Source: a bacterium (lineage in GTDB: Bacteria; Actinomycetota; Thermoleophilia; Solirubrobacterales; 70-9). From it: a stretch of 34,958 bases of DNA. The stretch's first letter is position 1, and the number at the start of each line of letters is the position of its first letter. Shown piece by piece: positions 1-8,072 of the stretch. Location: contig JAHEXV010000022.1 of NCBI GenBank assembly GCA_023251935.1, positions 1-34,958 of the forward strand. The letters run 5' to 3'. Below the pieces are notes generated by a model that was given only the letters and a program-made list of their open reading frames with translations, was not told the DNA's origin and searched no databases. A program made the position numbers and the translations under genes.

Positions 1-120
1 CATCGAGCTCGGGCCCTGCCACACTGGTTGCGCTACTACAACGAGCGCAGATCGCACTCAGCCCTGGGAGGGTTGCCGCCGATCAGTCGCGCTCGCAACG
101 TCTCGGGGCAGGACAGCTAG
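1..120 (+). CDS. 3' end of an IS481/IS3-like transposase (clipped by window edge)
   Basis: Frame 1 is open from the first base to a TAG at 118-120 and gives 39 residues. They include HWLRYYNERRSHSALGGLPP followed by an end reading RNVSGQDS. The W-x-x-x-YN-x-x-R-x-H-x-x-LGG-x-PP pattern is the usual C-terminal end of the DDE integrase core in IS481 and related IS3-type transposases. It comes just after the catalytic glutamate region, which lies outside the window. The stop overlaps the stop of the convergent gene on the other strand. I could not find a convincing terminal inverted repeat in the next 100 bases, so whether the element is complete cannot be judged here. Confidence 0.8.
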   Translation, partial: HRARALPHWLRYYNERRSHSALGGLPPISRARNVSGQDS

Positions 121-431
121 TCGGGGAGGATCGCCGCGTCGGAGACGAGTCGAGGCTGGCCGCCGAGGCTGTACTCGACGTCGACCGTCTCGTGCTTGCG
201 GTACGTGCCGAAGAGGCCGAGCAGCATCGCCAGATAGCGCATCCCGCCGACCTGCTCCTTGACGATCGGGCGGCTGAAGACGACCTCTGTGCCCCGGAGC
301 TCGTAGTCGGTGCCCTCGGCCTGCTGGATCCCGTTCACGTAGACGACGATCGGCGGCTCCGCGCCGCTCGGCAGGCGAACGCGTCGCCCCGCGGCGACGC
401 TTCCCTTCGGGACCTCCCGCTCCTCGGCCAT
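117..431 (-). CDS. conserved hypothetical protein, 104 aa
   Basis: A small soluble protein with no signal peptide or clear catalytic motif. It begins with ATG at 431 and ends at 117, overlapping the stop of the transposase fragment. The centre (about residues 28-52) reads VVYVNGIQQAEGTDYEL then VVFSRPI, a beta-hairpin pattern (vNG-x-x-x-x-GtDYe) also seen in phage structural and adaptor proteins. A basic stretch GLFGTYRKHETVDVEY follows at about 72-87. The ending AAILPD looks natural, so the protein is probably not truncated by the neighbouring insertion sequence. The family resemblance is only from memory, and no function is assigned. Confidence 0.6.
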   Translation of the reverse strand: MAEEREVPKGSVAAGRRVRLPSGAEPPIVVYVNGIQQAEGTDYELRGTEVVFSRPIVKEQVGGMRYLAMLLGLFGTYRKHETVDVEYSLGGQPRLVSDAAILPD

Positions 432-457
432 CCGGCGGGAGCCTAGCTAGCGGGCGC

Positions 458-517
458 TCAGAGGTCCCAGTTCAGGATCTTGCTCTTGACCTCGTCAGAT
501 AGCGGAACGCTGCGAGC
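458..517 (-). other. in-frame protein-like tail after the stop of the next gene
   Basis: Directly after the TGA (518-520) of the 113-residue gene, the same frame continues for 19 codons to a second TGA at 458-460. It encodes ARS followed by VPLSDEVKSKILNWDL. This amphipathic, lysine-rich end looks like a real protein C-terminus rather than noise. It may be the remains of a longer reading frame or of a lost gene. No start codon or ribosome site is visible for it as a separate gene. Confidence 0.3.
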
Positions 518-859
518 TCAACTGAGCGCTTCGCGCACCGCGTCGAAGGCCGTCTTACCTTCCGTCGGCTCGAGCAGCCGCTTGCGCACCACGCCCGCGT
601 AGGGAACCAGCCCGCCGTCGCCCATCACGTCGATCCCGACCTCGCGGCCCCGCAGCAGCCCACCGGTCGAGAGCTCGAGACGCGCCTGGACGCGCTGGCC
701 CGGCTCGAAGTCGCGAAGCGCATTGATCTCCTCCAGCGGTCCCTCGCCACGGATCTCCTGCACATGCCGCTCCACCGAGGCGACCGCCTCACCGAGTTCG
801 TCAAAGCTCTCCCGCTCGACCGAAGAGCCGTGTCGGATCGTGAGGCGGTACCGGGCCAC
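518..859 (-). CDS. conserved hypothetical protein, 113 aa
   Basis: ATG at 859, stop TGA at 518-520. The product is a charged, soluble protein with no membrane segment. The N-terminal third (MARYRLTIRHGSSVERESF) looks like a beta strand pair, followed by a helix (DELGEAVASVERHVQEIRG) and then ALRDFEPGQRVQARLEL-type strands. I recognise the layout as a small family found in high-GC actinobacteria, without known function. Its start lies just downstream (on this strand) of the 70-bp tandem repeat at 881-1066. The reading frame continues as a protein-like tail after the stop. Confidence 0.62.
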   Translation of the reverse strand: MARYRLTIRHGSSVERESFDELGEAVASVERHVQEIRGEGPLEEINALRDFEPGQRVQARLELSTGGLLRGREVGIDVMGDGGLVPYAGVVRKRLLEPTEGKTAFDAVREALS

Positions 860-880
860 CCGGCGATGCTACGGCCTGCA

Positions 881-1066
881 CTAGCCACGAAGTCGCGGTA
901 GGTGTGCGTCAACCTGCCACCGTGCGGCCAAAGGAACCGCCCGTTGGCGCTAGCGACGAAGTCGCGGTAGGGGCGAGTACGACCTGCCGCCACGGCGGCC
1001 AAAGGAACGTCCCTTGGAGCTAGCGACGAAGTCGCGGATCGAGCGAGTACGACCTGCCGGTCGGCA
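881..1066. repeat. tandem repeat, about 70 bp unit, 2.7 copies, with palindromes
   Basis: Units begin CTAGC(C/G)ACGAAGTCGCGG at 881, 950 and 1020, so the first two are 69 and 70 bp long and the third is cut at about 1066. Each full unit contains two small palindromes. One is GCGAC-GAA-GTCGC (in unit 1 a C replaces the first G of the stem). The other is an inverted pair around CCAA...TTGG (AAAGGAACGTCCCTTGG in unit 2). The repeat lies between the end of citrate synthase and the start of the 113-residue gene. It could be a REP-like element or a terminator for citrate synthase. It is not CRISPR, because the units abut with no spacers. Confidence 0.75.
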
Positions 1067-1126
1067 ACGCACCCGAACCCGCCGACACCGGACGCGAAGC
1101 GGAGGATGTCGGCGGAGTTATTCCTC

Positions 1127-2527
1127 CTAGGCCCCGCGCCGCTGGCGCTTCGGCCGGCGGGCCGGCGGGCCGATGATCTTCTCGGGGCCCTCGCGATCCC
1201 CGATCTGCGAGTAGTCGCGCTCGCGCTCGCCGACGTAGATCTGGCGCGGGCGAGCGATCTTCTGCTCGGAGTCGTCGTTCATCTCCATCCACTGCGACAC
1301 CCAGCCGGAGGTCCTGGGGATCGCGAAGATCACGGTGAACATCTCGGTCGGGATCTGCAGGGCCTCGTAGATGATCCCTGAGTAGAAGTCGACGTTGGGG
1401 TACAGCTTCCGCGACGTGAAGTAGTCGTCGTCGAGCGCCCGCTTCTCGAGCTCGCGAGCGATCTCCACCAGCGGGTTGTACTCGGTGGCCTCGAACACCT
1501 CGTCCATGTGCTGCTCGATGATCCGCGCCCGCGGGTCGTAGTTCTTGTAGACGCGGTGGCCAAAGCCCATCAAGCGCTCCTCGCGGTTCTTCACCCCTTC
1601 GAGGAAGTCCGGGACGTTCTCCGGCGACTCGATCCGGCGCAGCATCCGCAGCACGGCCTCGTTGGCCCCGCCGTGAAGCGGGCCGTACAGCGCCGCGACG
1701 CCGGCGGCGACCGCGGAGTACGGGTCCACCTGGGAGGAGCCCACCCCGCGCACGGCGTTGGTCGAGCAGTTCTGCTCGTGATCGGCGTGGAGGATGAACA
1801 ACACGTCCAGGGCGCGCTCCAGCCGAGGGTCGGGCTCGTAGTGGCGCTCGGTCTTCTTGAACATCATCGAGAGGAAGTTGCCCGAGTAGCTGAGATCGTT
1901 GTCCGGGTACACGTACGGCAGCCCCATGTTGTGCCGGTAGGCGAAGGCGGCCAGGGTCGGCACCTTGGCGATCAGCCTGATCGCCGCCATGTAGCGCTCC
2001 TCGGGGTCGTCGATCTGCTTGGCATCGGGGTAGAAGGTCGACAGCGCCCCGACCCCGGCGAGCAGCATGCCCATCGGGTGGGCGTCGTACCGGAAGCCCT
2101 CCAGGAACTGCTTGATGTCCTCGTGGACGAAGGTGTGGTGGGTGACGTCGAAGACCCAGCGCTCCAGCTGGGCAGTCGTCGGCAGCTCCCCGAAGACGAG
2201 CAGGTAGGCGACCTCGAGGTAGCTGGAGCGCTCGCAGAGCTGGTCGATCGGGTAGCCGCGGTGCTCGAGCACGCCCGCGTCCCCGTCGATGTAGGTGATC
2301 GCCGACCGGCACGAGGCCGTGTTGGTGAACGCCGGGTCGTAGGCCATCAAGCCGAAGTCGTCGTCGGAGGCCTTGATCTGGCGCAGGTCCATGGCCCGGA
2401 TCGTGCCCTCGCTGACCTCGAGCTCGTAGGTCTGGCCGGTGCGGTTGTCGGTGATCGTGAGCGTGTCATCGCCGGGGGCAGCCACTGTGCCGTCGCCTTG
2501 CTGACTCGTCTGCCGCTGGGTCGCCAT
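1127..2527 (-). CDS. gltA: citrate synthase (type II-like), 466 aa
   Basis: Condenses acetyl-CoA and oxaloacetate to citrate, the entry step of the TCA cycle, in the cytosol. The sequence shows the family's two histidine motifs, GPLHGGANEAVL (His about residue 285) and GFGHRVYK (about 320). The aspartate region NVDFYSGIIYEALQIP follows. The N-terminal FGLMAYDPAFTNTASC and ITYIDGDAGVLEHRGYPI segments are typical of the hexameric bacterial type. The ATG at 2527 follows a strong ribosome site (AGAGGAGAGG). The reading frame extends further upstream, but this start is clearly best. An arginine-rich tail (PPARRPKRQRRGA) extends the usual C-terminus slightly. It diverges from the methyltransferase gene across 86 bp that includes a small ACTGCC/GGCAGT hairpin. 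Confidence 0.95.
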   Translation of the reverse strand: MATQRQTSQQGDGTVAAPGDDTLTITDNRTGQTYELEVSEGTIRAMDLRQIKASDDDFGLMAYDPAFTNTASCRSAITYIDGDAGVLEHRGYPIDQLCERSSYLEVAYLLVFGELPTTAQLERWVFDVTHHTFVHEDIKQFLEGFRYDAHPMGMLLAGVGALSTFYPDAKQIDDPEERYMAAIRLIAKVPTLAAFAYRHNMGLPYVYPDNDLSYSGNFLSMMFKKTERHYEPDPRLERALDVLFILHADHEQNCSTNAVRGVGSSQVDPYSAVAAGVAALYGPLHGGANEAVLRMLRRIESPENVPDFLEGVKNREERLMGFGHRVYKNYDPRARIIEQHMDEVFEATEYNPLVEIARELEKRALDDDYFTSRKLYPNVDFYSGIIYEALQIPTEMFTVIFAIPRTSGWVSQWMEMNDDSEQKIARPRQIYVGERERDYSQIGDREGPEKIIGPPARRPKRQRRGA

Positions 2528-2613
2528 TGCCTCTCCTCTTTGGTCCGGTCTTCGGTTGAGTGAATTCTCGCACTGCCGGCCGGCGGGCAGTCGTTTCTGG
2601 CAGGGTTGGCGGC

Positions 2614-3351
2614 GTGAGCACGACGCAGGCGGTCGCCTCCCAGCGCAAGCGCGGCGCGCTGGCCCTGTTCGCGGGGTTGGGCCGTCGCTACGAGCTGCTC
2701 TCGTCCCTGTTGAGCTTCGGTCAGGACCCCCGTTGGCGCCGGGCGATGGCGGCGACCGTGCAGGCGGGCCCCGCGGACCGCGTGCTCGATGTCGCCACCG
2801 GCACCGGGTTGGTGGCACGCGAGCTGGTGGGGCGCTACGGGTGCTCGGTCGTCGGCCTCGACCAAAGCGGCGAGATGCTCGCCGAAGCGCGGCGGGCGCT
2901 CGCCGGGCGGCCCGAGCTTGCCGAGCGGATCGAGTTGGTCGAGGGCGAGGCCGAACGACTGCCGTTCGGCGATCGCGAGTTCGACCACCTGACCTTCACC
3001 TATCTGCTGCGCTACGTCGACGACCCGGCGGCTACGCTGGCCGAGCTGGCCCGGGTGGTGAGGCCCGGGGGCCGGATCGCGTCGCTCGAGTTCGGCCTTC
3101 CCGATCCGCCGCTCTGGCGGTGGCTATGGCGGCTGTACACCCGCGCCGGCCTGCCGGCGGTCGGGCGGCTGTTCGGGCACGATTGGTACGAGGTCGGGCG
3201 CTTCCTCGGGCCGAGCATCGAGGGCATGTACCGCGACCGGCCGCTCGATCGCCAGCTCGAGCTGTGGGAGAGGGCCGGGGTCACGATGGTTCGCCGGCGC
3301 CGCATGAGCCTCGGAGGAGGGGTGGTGATCTGGGGTGTCCGCGGTGGCTGA
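2614..3351 (+). CDS. menG: UbiE/MenG-type methyltransferase
   Basis: A class I SAM-dependent methyltransferase of the UbiE/COQ5 family. In an actinobacterium the likely reaction is methylation of demethylmenaquinone, the last step of menaquinone synthesis. Visible motifs are RRYELLSSLLSFGQDPRWRR near the N-terminus (the family's YD-x-x-N-x-x-x-SfG block), the SAM loop VLDVATGTGLVARELV, acidic GLDQSGEML, and RVVRPGGRIASLEF. GTG at 2614 is preferred because it places the family start about 25 residues before the UbiE block. GTG at 2560 would add 18 residues. The next gene begins inside this one with a 17-bp overlap, so they are probably co-translated. The generic motif set leaves room for another quinone or small-molecule substrate. 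Confidence 0.8.
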   Translation: MSTTQAVASQRKRGALALFAGLGRRYELLSSLLSFGQDPRWRRAMAATVQAGPADRVLDVATGTGLVARELVGRYGCSVVGLDQSGEMLAEARRALAGRPELAERIELVEGEAERLPFGDREFDHLTFTYLLRYVDDPAATLAELARVVRPGGRIASLEFGLPDPPLWRWLWRLYTRAGLPAVGRLFGHDWYEVGRFLGPSIEGMYRDRPLDRQLELWERAGVTMVRRRRMSLGGGVVIWGVRGG

Positions 3352-4090
3352 GGTCGCCGACCGCCCGGCCTTCTACGCGCTGCGGCCGGGGGGCTGGCGG
3401 GATCTGATCACGATCCTCCATCCTCCGTACACCGCCTGGCACCTGAGCTACGTCGCGTTCGGCGCCGTGGCTGCGCCCCAGCTCCATCCCCCACGTCTGT
3501 GGGCCGCGCTGGGGGCCTTCTTCCTCGGGGTCGGGGTCGCCGCGCACGCTCTCGACGAGCTCAACGGCCACCCGCTTCGGACGCGGCTCTCCGACCGGGC
3601 CCTCGCCCTCCTGGCCGGGATCGCCCTGGTGGGGGCGGTCGGGATCGGGATCGTGGGCATCGTCGTCGTCTCGGCCACCCTGGCGCCCTTCGTGGTCGTT
3701 GGCGCCTTCCTCGTCCTCGCCTACAACCTCGAGCTGTTCGGCGGGCGCTTTCACAGCGACTTCTGGTTCGCCGCCGCCTGGGGCTCGTTCCCGGCGTTGA
3801 CCAGCTATTGGGCGAACGCGCTCGCCGTCGACTCGGTCCGCCAGGCGGTGGCCGCCGCGGGCGTGACCCTGGCCTGCTTCGGGCTCAGCATCGCGCAGCG
3901 CAGGCTCTCGACGCCGGTCCGCGAGCTGCGTCGCAGGACCGTCTCGGTGAGCGGCGTTCTGAGCCTCGCCGACGGCACCGCCCGGGAGCTGACGCCGGCC
4001 CGGATCGCCGCTCCGCTGGACGCCGCGCTGGGGGCGCTCTCCGCGTCGCTGGTCCTGCTGGCCGTTGCCCTGGTGGCGATCCGCATCTGA
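3335..4090 (+). CDS. multi-pass membrane protein, faintly UbiA-like
   Basis: GTG at 3335 lies inside the methyltransferase gene and gives a 251-residue, very hydrophobic protein with roughly six to seven membrane segments. Two loops carry conserved-looking polar residues: AHALDELNGHPLRT at about 69-82 and YNLELFGGRFHSDFWF at about 130-145. Their placement recalls the two aspartate-rich loops of UbiA prenyltransferases, which join polyprenyl chains to aromatic rings, but the classic NDxxD motif is not intact. Overlap with a menaquinone-type methyltransferase makes a role in quinone or prenyl-lipid chemistry plausible. That is inference, and a plain unknown membrane protein remains possible. 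It converges on the PfkB gene with a 24-bp gap. Confidence 0.6.
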   Translation: MSAVAEVADRPAFYALRPGGWRDLITILHPPYTAWHLSYVAFGAVAAPQLHPPRLWAALGAFFLGVGVAAHALDELNGHPLRTRLSDRALALLAGIALVGAVGIGIVGIVVVSATLAPFVVVGAFLVLAYNLELFGGRFHSDFWFAAAWGSFPALTSYWANALAVDSVRQAVAAAGVTLACFGLSIAQRRLSTPVRELRRRTVSVSGVLSLADGTARELTPARIAAPLDAALGALSASLVLLAVALVAIRI

Positions 4091-4114
4091 GCGGCCGCGG
4101 GCGGGCCGGCTCGC

Positions 4115-5029
4115 TCAGTCGGGCAGCTCGAAATGGGTCATCGCGCGAAGCCCTTCGTAGCGATCCGAGATCTCGCCCTCGGAGAGATCCGCGATCCGCT
4201 CGATGCCGAACTGCTCGACGTTGAACGACGCGAGCACCGTCCCGTAGGCGATCGCCCGGTGCAGCGCCGCCTCCGTGGGCTCTGTTCCCTGCATGTCCAG
4301 GTAGCCGAGGAACCCCCCGGCGAAGCTGTCACCCGCCCCGGTCGGGTCGCGCACGTCCTCGAGCAGATAGCCGGGCAGCGCGTAGAACCGCTGCGGCGTG
4401 AACATGACCGCCCCGTGCTCGCCGCGCTTCGCGATCACGATCCTTGGCCCGAGCTCCATCACCTTGCGCGCGGCGCGGGCCAGGTTGGGCTCCTCGGTCA
4501 GCATCCGGATCTCGGCATCGTTGAGGAGCACGCAGTCGACCTCGGCGATCGCCGCCACCAGCGAGTCGCGCGTCGTCTCGATCCAGAGATTCATCGAGTC
4601 GAGCGCCGCCAGCCGCGGGCCGCACTGCCCGCGGACCCGTCGCTGCAGGTCGGGTTGGATGTTGCCCAGGAAGAGCACGTCGGCCTCGCTCGAGGCCGGC
4701 GACAGCTTCGGGTCGAACTCGGCGAACACCCCCAGCTCGGTGTCGTCGGTGTGGGCCAGGTTCATGTCGACCTCGTAGTGGCCCCGCCAGCGAAAGGTCT
4801 CGCCGCCGTCGACACGCTCGATGTCGTCGACGTTCACGCCGCGCGAGCGCAGCAGCTCGACGTGCTCCTCCGGAAAGTCCTCGCCCACCGATCCGACCAC
4901 GCGCACGTCCGAAAAGAAGCGGGCGGCGAGCGCGAAGTGCACCGCTGAGCCCCCGAGCATGCGCTCGCGCTCCCCGAACGGGGTGCGCACGGAGTCGAGC
5001 GCGATCGAGCCGACGACGGTCAGCGACAC
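4115..5029 (-). CDS. PfkB-family sugar/nucleoside kinase, 304 aa
   Basis: An ATP-dependent kinase of the ribokinase/PfkB family. The C-terminal signature DPTGAGDSFAGGFLG carries the catalytic aspartate (GAGD). The N-terminal part has the glycine-rich substrate block MLGGSAVHFALAARF. The length matches the family. The chosen start is GTG at 5029 (MSLTVVGSIALD), which puts the first beta strand at the usual place. An AGGA lies about 9 bases upstream. The longer frame back to 5149 is arginine-rich and unlikely to be translated. The lid segment FRWRGHYEVDMN is typical of the adenosine/sugar kinase branch, but the substrate cannot be read from sequence. It diverges from the GH15 gene over about 100 bp. 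Confidence 0.85.
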   Translation of the reverse strand: MSLTVVGSIALDSVRTPFGERERMLGGSAVHFALAARFFSDVRVVGSVGEDFPEEHVELLRSRGVNVDDIERVDGGETFRWRGHYEVDMNLAHTDDTELGVFAEFDPKLSPASSEADVLFLGNIQPDLQRRVRGQCGPRLAALDSMNLWIETTRDSLVAAIAEVDCVLLNDAEIRMLTEEPNLARAARKVMELGPRIVIAKRGEHGAVMFTPQRFYALPGYLLEDVRDPTGAGDSFAGGFLGYLDMQGTEPTEAALHRAIAYGTVLASFNVEQFGIERIADLSEGEISDRYEGLRAMTHFELPD

Positions 5030-5133
5030 GGCCGTGCATCCTAGGAGGTTGCCCCGGATCTTCCGCGCGCGACCGCCGTCGGAGCGGCACCGATGGGGGC
5101 CTTGGGGCCTGCGGGCGATAGCGTTCGCCCGAG

Positions 5134-7074
5134 ATGGCAACGGCGGCAAAGGGGCGCGGACGCCGGGCGAAGGCCGCCGGCCCTGACTTCCACGCGATCG
5201 GCGACTACGGCTTCCTCTCCGATTGCCACACCGGGGCCCTGGTGGCCTCGGACGGCACCGTCGAGTGGCTCTGCCTGCCGCGGTTCGACTCGCCGAGCGT
5301 CTTCGCGGCGGTTCTCGATCGGAGGGCGGGCGCCTTCCGGCTCGGCCCCGCCGAGCTGCGCGCCCCGGTGGCGCGGCGCTACGTGCCGGGCTCGAACGTG
5401 CTCGAGACGAGCTGGATGACGGAGACCGGCTGGATGATCGTCCACGACGCCCTCGTGCTGGCCCCCGAAAGCGACGAGGACGGAGAGGACGTTCGCGCCC
5501 GCGAGATGGGAGCGCCGGACGCGCAGCACATGCTGGTGCGGACGGTCGAGTGCGTTCACGGGTCGATCGAGCTGGAGGCGCTCTGCGAGCCGGCCTTCGA
5601 CTATGCGACCGAGGAGGCGAGCTGGAAGCTCGTCGACAAGGATGGGCTCGCGGCGGACGTCAGCGGCGGCGGGGAGACGCTGCGGCTGCTCGGCGACATC
5701 CCGCTCGAGCTCGACGGCCGGACGGCCCGCGGGGCTCGCACGCTCGAGACGGGCGAGCGCGCCTTCCTGTGCCTGACCTGGCGCGAGGAGCTGAGCGGGC
5801 CGAGCGACGCCGCCGACGCCGTGAAGCTTGTCAGGGGAACGGTGCACCTGTGGCGGCGCTGGCTCGAGCGGGGGACCTTCCCGGATCATCCCTGGCGCTG
5901 GACGCTGCAGCGCTCGGCGCTGGCGCTCAAGGGGCTGACCTACGAGCCCACCGGTGCGGTCGTCGCGGCCCTGACCACCTCGCTCCCCGAGACTCCGGGC
6001 GGGGAGCGGAACTGGGACTACCGCTACACCTGGATCAGGGACGCGAGCTTCACCCTCTGGAGCCTCCACGTGATCGGCTTCGATCAGGAGGCACGCGAGT
6101 TCATGGAGTTCGTCTCACATCTGTGCCACGGTCGTGGCCCCGAGACCCAGATCATGTTCGGGATCGGGGGGGAGACCGAACTCACCGAGCGGACCCTCGA
6201 CCACCTGGACGGCTACGTCGGCTCGAAGCCCGTCCGGGTGGGCAACGCCGCCTACAGGCAGCGCCAGAACGATGTCTACGGGGCCCTCCTCGACTCGATC
6301 TACATCCACTCCAAGACCCGCGAGGGAGTTCCAGAGGACATGGCGCCGATCGTCTTCGAGCAGGCGGAGGCGGCCGCCGGCGCGTGGCGGGCGCCCGATC
6401 AGGGCATCTGGGAGGCTCGCGGCGAGCCCAGGCACTACGTCTCCTCGAAGCTGATGTGCTGGGTGGCGCTCGATCGCGCCGCTCGGCTCGCCCGCGACCA
6501 CGGGAGCGGCGAGCTGGCGGACCACTGGCGGACCGAGGCCAAGGCGGTGCGGGCCGACATCGTGGAGCAGGGGGTCAGCGAGCGGGGGGTGTTTCGCCAG
6601 CACTACGACACCGACGCGCTCGATGCCTCGCTGCTCCTCATCCCGCTGGTCCGCTTCCTGCCGGCCGACGACGAGCGGGTCCGCGCCACGGTGCTGGCGA
6701 TCGCGGACGAGCTGACCGAGCACGGTCTGGTGCTCCGATACCAGGTCGACGAGACCGACGACGGCCTCACCGGCAGGGAGGGGACGTTCACGATCTGCTC
6801 GTTCTGGCTCGTCTCGGCGCTGTCCGAGATCGGCGAGGCGAAGCGCGCTCGGAAGCTGTGTGAGCGGGTGCTCACCCACGGTACCCCGCTGGGCCTGTTC
6901 GCGGAGGAGATCGAGGCGATGAGCGGCGCCCAGCTCGGCAACTACCCGCAGGCGTTCACGCACCTGGCGCTGATCAACGCGGTCTCCCACGTGATCGCCG
7001 ACGAGCAGATGGGCGAGCGCGAGGAGCCGAGCGCGGTGTTCACCGAGCTTCGATCCGCGGGCGCGGCCGGGTAG
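5134..7074 (+). CDS. glycoside hydrolase family 15 protein (glucoamylase/trehalase-like), 646 aa
   Basis: A retaining-fold (alpha/alpha)6 barrel glycosidase related to bacterial glucoamylases and to the GH15 trehalases of mycobacteria. It would release glucose from alpha-glucans or trehalose. No signal peptide is visible, so it should be cytosolic. Domain order is an N-terminal beta domain (IGDYGFLSDCHTGALVASDG to about residue 250), then the barrel. Motifs are GGERNWDYRYTWIRD at about 289-303, the general acid in GIWE at about 425, and the catalytic base in LFAEEIE at about 590, followed by LGNYPQAFTHLALI. ATG at 5134 fits. Trehalase and glucoamylase members cannot be separated reliably by eye. 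Confidence 0.9.
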   Translation: MATAAKGRGRRAKAAGPDFHAIGDYGFLSDCHTGALVASDGTVEWLCLPRFDSPSVFAAVLDRRAGAFRLGPAELRAPVARRYVPGSNVLETSWMTETGWMIVHDALVLAPESDEDGEDVRAREMGAPDAQHMLVRTVECVHGSIELEALCEPAFDYATEEASWKLVDKDGLAADVSGGGETLRLLGDIPLELDGRTARGARTLETGERAFLCLTWREELSGPSDAADAVKLVRGTVHLWRRWLERGTFPDHPWRWTLQRSALALKGLTYEPTGAVVAALTTSLPETPGGERNWDYRYTWIRDASFTLWSLHVIGFDQEAREFMEFVSHLCHGRGPETQIMFGIGGETELTERTLDHLDGYVGSKPVRVGNAAYRQRQNDVYGALLDSIYIHSKTREGVPEDMAPIVFEQAEAAAGAWRAPDQGIWEARGEPRHYVSSKLMCWVALDRAARLARDHGSGELADHWRTEAKAVRADIVEQGVSERGVFRQHYDTDALDASLLLIPLVRFLPADDERVRATVLAIADELTEHGLVLRYQVDETDDGLTGREGTFTICSFWLVSALSEIGEAKRARKLCERVLTHGTPLGLFAEEIEAMSGAQLGNYPQAFTHLALINAVSHVIADEQMGEREEPSAVFTELRSAGAAG

Positions 7075-7087
7075 GACGCCCCTCCGC

Positions 7088-7103
7088 AGGGCACCCCTGC
7101 CCT
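7088..7103 (+). terminator. weak hairpin after the GH15 gene
   Basis: AGGGCA-CCCC-TGCCCT forms a perfect 6-bp stem with a 4-base loop in the 47-bp gap between the GH15 stop and the oxidoreductase start. There is no T-run after it, so it may only weaken transcription. Confidence 0.3.
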
Positions 7104-7121
7104 CCGTACACTGCGGCGGCC

Positions 7122-8072
7122 ATGCGTGCGATCCAGCTGGAGGAGTTCGGCGGGCCCGAGGCGATGAAGCTCGCCGAGGTGCCCGATCCCGAGCCGGGCG
7201 ACGGAGAGGTCGTCGTCGAGGTCGCGCGCGCGGGGATCAACTTCGCCGACACCCACGTGACCAGAAACGACTACCTCGCGAAGCAGGAGCTGCCGCTGAT
7301 CCCCGGCGGCGAGGTGGCCGGCCGGACGCCGGACGGTAGGCGGGTCGCGGCGCTGCTCGCCAGCGGTGGCTACGCCGAGAGGGTCGCGGTTCCGGAGGCC
7401 GTTCTGGTGCCGGTGCCCGACGAGGTCTCCGACGAGGAGGCCGCGGGGTTGCTGCTCCAGGGCCTCACCGCGCGCAGCCTGCTGCGGATCTCGGCCCGCC
7501 TCGAGGAAGGCGAGTCCGTGGTCGTCGAGGCGGCGGCCGGAGGCACCGGGTCGCTCGCCGTCCAGCTCGCGAAGCGGATGGGCGCCGGCAGGGTGATCGC
7601 GCTGGCGTCGTCCGAGGAGAAGCGCGAGCTGGCCCGCCGCCTGGGCGCGGATGCCACGGTCGATTCGCGGGCCGACGACCTGGAGTCGGCGATCCTCGAG
7701 GCCAACGGCGGTGAGCCGGTCGACGTCGTGCTGGAGATGACCGGCGGCGAGGCGTTCGAGGCCGGCCTGCGGGCGCTTGCCCCGTTCGGTCGGCTGGTCA
7801 CCTACGGCCTCGCCTCGAGGGAGCCGGTCGAGATCCGAAACGTCGACCTGATGGGAACCAGCCGCGCCGTGATCGGCTTCTGGCTCAGGCACCTGTTCGG
7901 GCGCCCGCGCGAGCTTCGGGCCGGGGTCGCCGAGTTGCTCGAGGCGGTCGCGAAGCGCGAGCTCGAGGTGGTGATCGGGGACACCTTCCCGCTGCCGGAG
8001 GCTCGCCGCGCCCACGAGGAGATCGCCGCCCGCACGACTCACGGCAAGCTGCTCCTGGATCCGACTCGGTGA
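7122..8072 (+). CDS. zinc-free NADPH:quinone oxidoreductase (MDR family), 316 aa
   Basis: A medium-chain dehydrogenase/reductase of the quinone oxidoreductase branch, reducing quinones or activated alkenes with NADPH. The sequence has the GroES-like N-terminal half (MRAIQLEEFGGPEAMKLAEV, GINFADTHVTRNDY) and a nucleotide-binding half starting near residue 140 (VVVEAAAGGTGSLAVQLAK). It then continues with ALASSEEKRELARRLGAD and FGRLVTYGLAS. Cysteine ligands for structural and catalytic zinc are absent, as expected for this branch. ATG at 7122. Its TGA overlaps the GTG of the helicase gene (GTGA), so the two are translationally coupled. Confidence 0.88.
   Translation: MRAIQLEEFGGPEAMKLAEVPDPEPGDGEVVVEVARAGINFADTHVTRNDYLAKQELPLIPGGEVAGRTPDGRRVAALLASGGYAERVAVPEAVLVPVPDEVSDEEAAGLLLQGLTARSLLRISARLEEGESVVVEAAAGGTGSLAVQLAKRMGAGRVIALASSEEKRELARRLGADATVDSRADDLESAILEANGGEPVDVVLEMTGGEAFEAGLRALAPFGRLVTYGLASREPVEIRNVDLMGTSRAVIGFWLRHLFGRPRELRAGVAELLEAVAKRELEVVIGDTFPLPEARRAHEEIAARTTHGKLLLDPTR

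Noticed and set aside
625-1002. Reading frame with repeated YRDFVASA peptides
   Set aside because: It is the tandem DNA repeat read as protein and runs on in another frame of the 113-residue gene.
881-1066. CRISPR array
   Set aside because: Repeats abut directly with about 70-bp period and no unique spacers. No cas genes are near.
1508-2563. Long open frame (351 codons) opposite citrate synthase
   Set aside because: It is the mirror of a clear gene in GC-rich DNA, is rich in His, Arg, Asp and Val in the way such mirrors are, and has no family pattern.
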